In this document: in pieces, positions 1 to 5,081 of the stretch
Layout of the letters: every line of letters begins with the position of its first letter
How positions within the stretch are numbered: the first letter of the stretch is position 1
Source: Rubritepida sp.
GTDB taxonomy: Bacteria; Pseudomonadota; Alphaproteobacteria; Acetobacterales; Acetobacteraceae
Direction: 5' to 3'
Assembly (NCBI GenBank): GCA_022843345.1
Contig: JALHNW010000187.1
Location: 1 to 5,081, forward strand
Length of the DNA stretch: 5,081 nucleotides
Notes under the pieces: generated by a model
What the model saw: the letters and a program-made list of their open reading frames with translations, nothing else
Database searches by the model: none
Told to the model about the DNA's origin: nothing
Program-made: the position numbers and the translations under genes

Positions 1-1
1 G

Positions 2-700
2 CTGCACGACCCGCTGCTGGACCCCGCCGACCTGATGGCGCGCTTCCTGCGCTGGTACCGCCATGGCGAGAACAGCAGCACGGGCGAGTGCTTCGACATC
101 GGCAACGCCACCCGCGCGGCCTTGATGCGCTACGAACGCTCGGGCGACCCGCTGGCGGGCGACCCCTCGCCCAACGCGGCCGGCAACGGCTCGGTGATGC
201 GGCTCGCCCCGGTGGCGCTGCGGCACTGGCGCAGCGCGCGCCGGGCGGAGGGCGTGGCGGAGCGGCAGTCGGTCTGCACCCACGCCACGCCGGTGGCCAT
301 CGCCGGCTGCGCGCTGCTGGCGGAGGTGCTGTGCGCGCTCATCGCCGGGCGGGGCAAGCGGGCGCTGACGTCCTCGGGCGCGAAGGGCTGGCCGCCGCGC
401 ATCCGCGCCATCGCGGCGGGCAAGTGGCGCGGGGTGCAGGAGGCGGCGTTCTCCTCCTCCGGCTACGTGGTGCACACGCTGGAAGCGGCCTTCTGGGCGG
501 TGGACGGCGCCGCCAGCTTCGAGGAGGCGGTGCTGCGCGCCGTCAACCTGGGCGACGACGCGGACACGGTGGGCGCGGTGACGGGGCAATTGGCCGGGGC
601 GCTGTGGGGGCTGTCCGCCATCCCCCCCGCCTGGGTGGAGGGGCTGCATGACGGCCCCCGGCTGCGGGGGCTGGCGGAGGCGCTGTTCGACGCCTCCTGA
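2..700 (+). CDS. ADP-ribosylglycohydrolase family protein (DraG/ARH fold), 5'-partial
   Basis: The frame is open from the window edge to a TGA, giving 232 visible residues. It starts upstream of the window: the ATG at 35 is internal, and in-frame residues LHDPLLDPADL precede it. Family hallmarks are STGECFDIGNAT (about residues 26-37), GNGSVMRLAPVAL (about 61-73), THATPVA, SSSGYVVHTLEAAFWA, and near the C-terminus VNLGDDADTVGAVTGQLAGA. The last holds the paired aspartates (DDAD) that help bind the binuclear metal centre in DraG and ARH enzymes. Full-length members are usually near 300 residues, so the missing N-terminus should carry the GDALG and TDDT metal motifs. The family removes ADP-ribose from modified protein side chains, mainly arginine, or acts on related ADP-ribosyl compounds. 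DraG itself reactivates nitrogenase reductase, but nothing here indicates nitrogen fixation, so the substrate is unknown. The gene converges on the small gene at 710-898 with 9 bp between stop codons. Confidence 0.93.
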   Translation: MHDPLLDPADLMARFLRWYRHGENSSTGECFDIGNATRAALMRYERSGDPLAGDPSPNAAGNGSVMRLAPVALRHWRSARRAEGVAERQSVCTHATPVAIAGCALLAEVLCALIAGRGKRALTSSGAKGWPPRIRAIAAGKWRGVQEAAFSSSGYVVHTLEAAFWAVDGAASFEEAVLRAVNLGDDADTVGAVTGQLAGALWGLSAIPPAWVEGLHDGPRLRGLAEALFDAS

Positions 701-709
701 GGGGGGAGT

Positions 710-898
710 TTACCCGTGGCCCGGCTGGCCGCGCTCGCCGCAGGCCCAGCCATGGCCGTGGTCCAGCCCGTCATCGTGCTCGATCTGCGCCGGGTGGGCG
801 TTCATCGCCGCCGCTACGTCCTCGCGGGTCGGCTGGGCCGGGGGGGCGCCCCAGTTGTGGGGGTGCACCAGGCCGTCATCGTGCTGCTCGTTGCTCAT
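710..898 (-). CDS. small His-rich hypothetical protein with duplicated HDDGL-x-H-x-H-x-W motif
   Basis: This is a 62-residue protein of no family I recognise. I chose the ATG at 898 because a GGAG (907-910 on the minus strand) sits 8 nt upstream. The frame could open at 958, but that would extend it through the hairpin at 929-949 and add 20 low-complexity residues. The protein holds two copies of one motif: HDDGLVHPHNW (residues 6-16) and HDDGLDHGHGW (41-51), identical at 8 of 11 positions. The linker is PTREDVAAAMNAHPAQIE, which could form a short helix. Eight histidines, many acidic residues and one Cys (53) make metal binding conceivable, but this is inference. No signal peptide or membrane segment is visible. 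The gene lies 63 bp behind aceA on the same strand, so it may be read from the aceA transcript. The internal repeat and good ribosome binding site argue that it is real; its size and GC-rich setting leave some doubt. Confidence 0.66.
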   Translation of the reverse strand: MSNEQHDDGLVHPHNWGAPPAQPTREDVAAAMNAHPAQIEHDDGLDHGHGWACGERGQPGHG

Positions 899-906
899 GG
901 TCGTGT

Positions 907-910
907 CTCC
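907..910 (-). promoter_or_regulatory. ribosome binding site of the 62-residue protein
   Basis: GGAG on the minus strand lies 8 nt before the ATG at 898. It decides the start of the small gene in favour of 898 over the longer frame from 958. Confidence 0.55.
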
Positions 911-928
911 GGTCTTGGGTTGGGAAGT

Positions 929-949
929 GGGGCGGGTTGGTCCCGCCCC
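929..949 (-). terminator. perfect GC hairpin downstream of aceA (terminator-like or attenuator)
   Basis: An 8-bp perfect inverted repeat, GGGGCGGG and CCCGCCCC, with a 5-nt loop lies 12 nt past the aceA stop codon (962-964) and 30 nt before the small gene's start. Read from aceA, the stem is followed by ACTTCCCAACCC rather than a run of T. It therefore lacks the U-tract of a classical intrinsic terminator. It could still partly end aceA transcription, protect the aceA mRNA 3' end from exonucleases, or lower expression of the small gene relative to aceA. Confidence 0.45.
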
Positions 950-961
950 GGTTGGCACCGT

Positions 962-2284
<1,323 letters not shown>

Positions 2285-2292
2285 CTGCCAGT

Positions 2293-2297
2293 CTCCA
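2293..2297 (-). promoter_or_regulatory. ribosome binding site of aceA
   Basis: TGGAG on the minus strand sits 8 nt ahead of the aceA ATG at 2284 and supports that start codon. Confidence 0.7.
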
Positions 2298-2304
2298 ATG
2301 AACC

Positions 2305-2324
2305 CCCGGCTGGATCGTGCCGGG
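2305..2324 (-). promoter_or_regulatory. short hairpin in the aceA leader
   Basis: A perfect 6-bp inverted repeat, CCCGGC and GCCGGG, with an 8-nt loop lies 7 nt upstream of the aceA ribosome binding site. If transcription of aceA starts further upstream, the stem would form in the leader RNA without covering the ribosome binding site. It could affect mRNA stability or be a protein-binding dyad. A 6-bp GC stem is not rare in DNA this GC-rich, so it may be chance. Confidence 0.25.
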
Positions 2325-2336
2325 CATGGTGAAGAA

Positions 2337-2370
2337 TTGACATTGCAACGCGGGATGTCGCCCCTAAACT
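2337..2370 (+). promoter_or_regulatory. candidate sigma-70-type promoter of the regulator gene
   Basis: A consensus TTGACA (2337-2342) is followed at once by TTGCAA (2343-2348), and TAAACT lies at 2365-2370. The pair TTGCAA / TAAACT has a 16-bp spacer and matches the consensus at 4 of 6 positions in each box. TTGACA is the better -35 box but lies 22 bp from TAAACT, which is too far. TTGCAA also resembles the core of the family's TTTGCAAA operator word, so regulator binding here would cover the -35 region. Transcription start is unknown. Confidence 0.3.
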
Positions 2371-2415
2371 GCGGGTGTGCGGCGCAACATGGTCAATCCA
2401 GCGACGTGCTGCGCT

Positions 2416-2439
2416 GCAAAACCGTAAATCCTGTAAATC
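2416..2439. repeat. GCAAA / GTAAATC / GTAAATC repeat cluster, candidate operator
   Basis: GCAAA (2416-2420), GTAAATC (2424-2430) and an exact second GTAAATC (2433-2439) are spaced 8 and 9 bp apart, ending one base before the regulator's ribosome binding site. The repeats are AT-rich against a very GC-rich background, so they stand out. The placement suggests an operator for autoregulation or a site acting on the regulator's 5' leader. The spacing does not match the TTTGCAAA-N4-TTTGCAAA palindrome I recall for the related PccR, so recognition by the neighbouring regulator is only a suggestion. Confidence 0.35.
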
Positions 2440-2440
2440 G

Positions 2441-2445
2441 GGAGG
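2441..2445 (+). promoter_or_regulatory. ribosome binding site of the regulator gene
   Basis: GGAGG (within a longer GGGAGGGG run) lies 4 nt before the ATG at 2450. It fixes the start there, because the upstream in-frame ATG at 2375 would add 25 residues with no family resemblance. Confidence 0.7.
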
Positions 2446-2449
2446 GGTC

Positions 2450-3850
2450 ATGTCCAAGCCGCTGATCGGGCGCACCGTGCGCCGCCTGCGCGCCGAGCGG
2501 GGGCTGACGCAGCAGGCGCTGGCCGCCCGGCTGGGCATCAGCGCCTCCTACCTGAACCTGATCGAGCACGACCAGCGCGCGGTGACGGCCGCGGTGCTGA
2601 TCAAGCTGACCGAGGCGCTGGGCGTGGACATCGCCGCCCTGTCCGGCCAGGCGGAGCGCCAGCTGGAATCCGGCCTGCGCGAGGTGCTGGCCGACCCCCT
2701 GCTGGGCGTGGACTCCCTGCCGGAGGAGGAGCTGCGCGCCATGGCCGCCGCCGCGCCCAATGCGTCCCGCGGGGTGCTCGCGCTCTACCGCGCCTGGCGG
2801 GTGGCGCGGGAGGATGCGTCTGGCATCGCGCTCCCCTCGGGCCGCCGCCTGCTGCTGCCGAACGAGGAGGCGCGCGACTTCTTCCACGACCGCCAGAACC
2901 ACTTTTTTCAGTTGGAGGACGCCGCCGAGGCCTTGGGCCACGCGATGGGCGCAGCGCCTGCCGAGATGAACCACGCCATCGCCGAGCGCCTTCGCCGCAC
3001 CCATGGCGTGAGCGTGGAGGTGGTGCCGATGCCCGAGGCGGACCGCCGCTTCGACCCCGCGACGCGGCGCCTGTGGCTGAGCGAATCCCTGCCCCGCGAG
3101 GGCCGCGGCTTCCGCCTGGCCTTCCAGCTGCTGCTGCTGGAAGGCCGCGATGCCGTGGAAGCCGCGCTGGGTGGCTACGCGCCCACCACGCCCGAGGCCG
3201 CCGCGCTGATCCGCATCGGCCTGCTGAACTACGCCGCCGCCGCGCTGCTGATGCCCTACGCGCCCTTCCTGCACGCCGCCCGCGCGCTGCGCCATGACGT
3301 GGAGGCGCTGGCCGCGCGCTTCGGCACCTCCTTCGAGCAGGCGGCGCACCGCATGGCCACGATGCAGCGCGACGGGGCGCGCGGCGTGCCCTTCTTCTTC
3401 CTGCGGCTGGACCCGGCGGGGAACGTGACCAAGCGGTTCAGCGCCGCCGGCTTCCCCTTCGCGCGCTTCGGCGGCAACTGCCCCAAGTGGATGGTGCACC
3501 ACGCCTTCAGCACGCCCGGCCAGGTGCGGGTGCAGGCGGCGGAGCTGGAGGACGGCGCCGCCTTCCTGTGCTTCGCCCGCGCCACCCACGGCCCTTCCCC
3601 GCGCTGGGGGGAGCCCGCGCCGATGCAGGTGGTCGCCATGGGCTGCGACGTGAACCGCGCTTCCGAAGTGGTCTATGGCGACGGGCTGGACCTGTCGCGC
3701 CGCGTGGGCATCGGCTTGTCCTGCCGGCTGTGCGAGCGGCCCGACTGCCGGTCCCGCGCATTCCCGCCGCTGGAGCACCGGCTGCGGCTGGACGCGAACG
3801 AGGACAGCGCGGCACCCTGGCGGTTCGAGAAGCGGGGGGGACGCGCGTGA
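2450..3850 (+). CDS. RamB/ScfR-family transcriptional regulator (XRE HTH + degenerate ImmA/IrrE + DUF2083)
   Basis: This 466-residue DNA-binding regulator belongs to the family of RamB, PrpR, PccR and MccR, which control acetate and propionate metabolism in response to short-chain acyl-CoA status. An XRE-type helix-turn-helix spans about residues 8-62 (GLTQQALAARLGIS, then SASYLNLIEHDQR as recognition helix). An ImmA/IrrE-like (DUF955) domain lies at about 140-300; where a peptidase would carry HExxH it reads FRLAFQLLLLEG (221-232), so it is not catalytic, as is usual in this family. The C-terminal domain (about 310-460) has GGNCPKW (341-347) and CRLCERPDCRSRAFPP (425-440). Cys425, 428 and 433, perhaps with Cys344, could bind a metal or Fe-S cluster, as reported for mycobacterial PrpR. 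The start at 2450 follows a strong GGAGG. The gene is divergent from aceA, so aceA control is the likely job and RamB the closest named analogue. Its stop overlaps the next gene's GTG by 4 bp. Confidence 0.93.
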   Translation: MSKPLIGRTVRRLRAERGLTQQALAARLGISASYLNLIEHDQRAVTAAVLIKLTEALGVDIAALSGQAERQLESGLREVLADPLLGVDSLPEEELRAMAAAAPNASRGVLALYRAWRVAREDASGIALPSGRRLLLPNEEARDFFHDRQNHFFQLEDAAEALGHAMGAAPAEMNHAIAERLRRTHGVSVEVVPMPEADRRFDPATRRLWLSESLPREGRGFRLAFQLLLLEGRDAVEAALGGYAPTTPEAAALIRIGLLNYAAAALLMPYAPFLHAARALRHDVEALAARFGTSFEQAAHRMATMQRDGARGVPFFFLRLDPAGNVTKRFSAAGFPFARFGGNCPKWMVHHAFSTPGQVRVQAAELEDGAAFLCFARATHGPSPRWGEPAPMQVVAMGCDVNRASEVVYGDGLDLSRRVGIGLSCRLCERPDCRSRAFPPLEHRLRLDANEDSAAPWRFEKRGGRA

Positions 3851-4485
3851 TCACCATCTACGGCAGGGCCAACAGCATCAACGTTATCAAGGCGCTGTGG
3901 TGCGCCGAGGAGCTGGGCACGGAGTACGAGCGCCTGGACGCCGGCATGGCCTTCGGCGTGGTGGACACGCCCGAATACCGCGCGCTGAACCCCAACGGGC
4001 GCATCCCGTCGCTGCGCCACGGCGAGGTCGCGCTGTGGGAAAGCAACGCCATCTGCCGCTACCTCTGCCTGCTGCATGGCGGCGACGCGCGCGGCCTGTA
4101 CCCCACGACGCCTGGCGCCCGCGCCTCCGTGGAACGCTGGCTGGACTGGCAGCTTTCCACCCTCTCGCCGGCCGAGCGCGACCTGTTCTGGGGCATGGTC
4201 CGCACCGCGCCGGCCTCGCGCGACATGGCGGCGGTGGACCGCGCGGTGGCGAACAGTGCGGCCTGCTGGGCCATCCTGGACGCGCGGCTGGGCGATGGCC
4301 GCGCCTTCCTGGATGGCGAGGCCTTCACCCTGGCCGACCTGGTGCTGGGCTGCTTCGCCCGCCGCTGGTTCGGGCCCGAGGTGCGGGTGGCGGGCATGCC
4401 GGACTTCCCGGCGCTGTCCGCCTGGTACGCGCGCCTGGGCGAGCGGCCGGGCTTCCGCCGCTGGGTGGCGCCGCCGCTGACGTGA
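3847..4485 (+). CDS. glutathione S-transferase, GstB-like
   Basis: This is a 212-residue cytosolic glutathione S-transferase of normal length. The thioredoxin-like N-terminal domain (1-80) begins MITIYGRANSINVIK, with Ser10 and Asn12 in the usual catalytic region. It continues through NPNGRIPSL (48-56), with the cis-Pro that contacts glutathione, and WESNAICRYL (64-73), whose Glu-Ser pair binds the gamma-glutamyl group. The helical C-terminal domain has WLDWQLSTLSPAERD, VRTAPASRDMAAVD and the FTLADLVLG fold motif (160-168). These blocks follow E. coli GstB closely (by memory, not alignment). Its physiological substrate here is unknown; GstB acts on haloacetate-type electrophiles in vitro. The GTG start gives a 4-bp GTGA overlap with the regulator's stop and follows a G-rich SD-like run (3834-3840), so the two genes are likely co-transcribed and translationally coupled. 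The gene converges on the SYLF gene with a 4-bp gap and no visible terminator. Confidence 0.94.
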   Translation: MITIYGRANSINVIKALWCAEELGTEYERLDAGMAFGVVDTPEYRALNPNGRIPSLRHGEVALWESNAICRYLCLLHGGDARGLYPTTPGARASVERWLDWQLSTLSPAERDLFWGMVRTAPASRDMAAVDRAVANSAACWAILDARLGDGRAFLDGEAFTLADLVLGCFARRWFGPEVRVAGMPDFPALSAWYARLGERPGFRRWVAPPLT

Positions 4486-4489
4486 CGCC

Positions 4490-5035
4490 CTAACCCGGCG
4501 TGATGCGGCTGATCTTCGTGCCGTTCAGCGCCAGCGCGGCCATCAGCCCCTGCTGGTCGAAGGTGATGGCGTAGACCGGTTCGCGCAGCGTCGTCGCCGT
4601 CACGTTCGCCTGGAGGCCGCGGTCGAGCACCACGACCGAGGGGCCGGTGCCGATCTCCCACCCCTCCGCCGCCATCAGCGCCCCTAGCGCGTCGTCCGTC
4701 ATGAAGAACATGGCGAGGCCGGAGGATTGCGCGCCCGCCAGCAGCCCGAAGGACGCGCCGGCGATGGAGTAGTAGCCGACCGTCCGCCCGCCCTGCATCG
4801 CCGCGCCCTCGCCATACTGGCCGCCGACGATGAAGCCGCCCTGGATGATGCGCGGGAAGATCAGCACCGCCCGCGCCCCCTCGAACAGCGGCGCGGCGTT
4901 GGGCATGGAGCGCAGGCGCACCAAGGCCGCCTGCACGTCGGCGTCTATCTCGGCGCGGCTGGCGGCCTGGGCGGGCATCGCCACGGCCAGCGCGGGAAAC
5001 AGCGCGGCGAGGCGGCGGCGGGTGAGGCAGGGCAT
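4490..5035 (-). CDS. secreted lipid-binding SYLF-domain (Ysc84-like) protein
   Basis: This 181-residue protein has an N-terminal signal sequence: TRRRLA, then a hydrophobic stretch (about 9-20), then a likely cut after AQA at residue 24. TRRRLA resembles a twin-arginine motif, so Tat export is possible, but Sec cannot be excluded. There is no lipobox Cys. The mature part is one SYLF/Ysc84 domain: ARAVLIFPRIIQGGFIVGG (54-72), GYYSIAGASFGLLAGAQSS (87-105), the FFMTDDAL block (110-117) and the typical ending QQGLMAALALNGTKISRI (161-178). Eukaryotic SYLF domains bind phosphoinositides and actin; bacterial versions are common in proteobacteria, usually periplasmic, with no settled function. The start at 5035 has GGAG 9 nt upstream. 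The gene appears single, running toward the transferase gene, and nothing around it hints at a role. Confidence 0.93.
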   Translation of the reverse strand: MPCLTRRRLAALFPALAVAMPAQAASRAEIDADVQAALVRLRSMPNAAPLFEGARAVLIFPRIIQGGFIVGGQYGEGAAMQGGRTVGYYSIAGASFGLLAGAQSSGLAMFFMTDDALGALMAAEGWEIGTGPSVVVLDRGLQANVTATTLREPVYAITFDQQGLMAALALNGTKISRITPG

Positions 5036-5044
5036 GGCGCGTGG

Positions 5045-5048
5045 CTCC
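5045..5048 (-). promoter_or_regulatory. ribosome binding site of the SYLF gene
   Basis: GGAG on the minus strand lies 9 nt before the ATG at 5035, which supports that start and the complete signal peptide. Only 46 bp of upstream DNA are in the window, and no promoter could be judged. Confidence 0.55.
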
Positions 5049-5081
5049 GTGCGGGTGCTGCCGCGCGAACGGGCGGAGGGC

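Larger units (their letters stand above)
2285..2449. promoter_or_regulatory. divergent control region between aceA and the RamB/ScfR-type regulator
   Basis: This 165-bp region is the only sizeable intergenic stretch in the window and is visibly richer in A and T than the flanking genes. It must hold the promoters of both divergent genes. It contains a TTGACA and a TTGCAA (2337-2348), a TAAACT that could be a -10 box (2365-2370), a TGCAAA (2415-2420) followed by two GTAAATC copies, and a leader hairpin on the aceA side. I could not place a convincing aceA promoter: TTGACC on the minus strand (2392-2397) has no good -10 at 16-18 bp. Regulators of this family bind TTTGCAAA-like words, so the TGCAA-containing sites are the natural operator candidates. 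Confidence 0.7.

Noticed and set aside
2..700. Glycohydrolase as a nitrogenase-regulating DraG
   Set aside because: The fold matches, but no draT or nif gene is in view, and most family members act elsewhere.
899..958. N-terminal extension of the small His-rich protein to an ATG at 958
   Set aside because: It runs through the hairpin, has no visible ribosome binding site, and the start at 898 has a well-placed GGAG.
2375..2449. Earlier start for the regulator at 2375
   Set aside because: The 25 extra residues do not resemble the family, whose helix-turn-helix normally starts within a few residues of the N-terminus, and GGAGG precedes 2450.
2393..3778. 461-codon open frame on the minus strand opposite the regulator
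   Set aside because: Same cause: high third-position GC keeps the antisense frame open. The composition is Gly/Arg/Ala/His/Gln-rich with no domain.
3487..3846. Upstream extension of the transferase frame to 3487
   Set aside because: This part overlaps the conserved C-terminal domain of the regulator and reads as low-complexity; the transferase fold begins at MITIYGR (GTG 3847).
4486..4500. CGCC / GGCG inverted repeat as a bidirectional terminator between the transferase and SYLF genes
   Set aside because: Only 4 bp of stem, a 7-nt loop and no T-run; not distinguishable from chance.

Overview
The window comes from a high-GC bacterial chromosome. Gene density is high: five genes plus one small open frame, with almost no spare DNA apart from one 165-bp divergent promoter region. 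GC-rich codon use, the alphaproteobacterial flavour of the proteins and the pairing of isocitrate lyase with a RamB/ScfR-type regulator suggest an alphaproteobacterium, perhaps of the Acetobacteraceae. That placement is inference; no rRNA or marker gene is present.

Layout, left to right. Positions 2-700 (+) hold the C-terminal three quarters or so of an ADP-ribosylglycohydrolase (DraG/ARH fold) whose start lies outside the window. It converges on a 62-residue, His-rich hypothetical protein (710-898, -) that contains a duplicated motif and lies just downstream of isocitrate lyase aceA (962-2284, -). A perfect 8-bp GC hairpin (929-949) separates aceA from the small gene. Positions 2285-2449 are the divergent regulatory region, with promoter-like hexamers, TTGCAA/TGCAAA half-site-like words, a GTAAATC direct repeat and a leader hairpin. 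A RamB/ScfR-family regulator (2450-3850, +) follows and overlaps by 4 bp a GstB-like glutathione S-transferase (3847-4485, +). Last is a secreted SYLF-domain (Ysc84-like) protein (4490-5035, -), which converges on the transferase with a 4-bp gap.

The coherent unit is the centre. Isocitrate lyase is the first committed step of the glyoxylate shunt, used for growth on acetate, fatty acids and other C2-yielding substrates. The divergent regulator belongs to a family that senses short-chain acyl-CoA status, so it very probably controls aceA and perhaps itself. The transferase is translationally coupled to the regulator, but no metabolic link is evident. The flanking glycohydrolase and SYLF genes look like unrelated neighbours.

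I found no mobile element, CRISPR array, RNA gene or clear sign of a new multi-gene system. The least explained items are the duplicated-motif small protein behind aceA and the repeat cluster directly upstream of the regulator's ribosome binding site.
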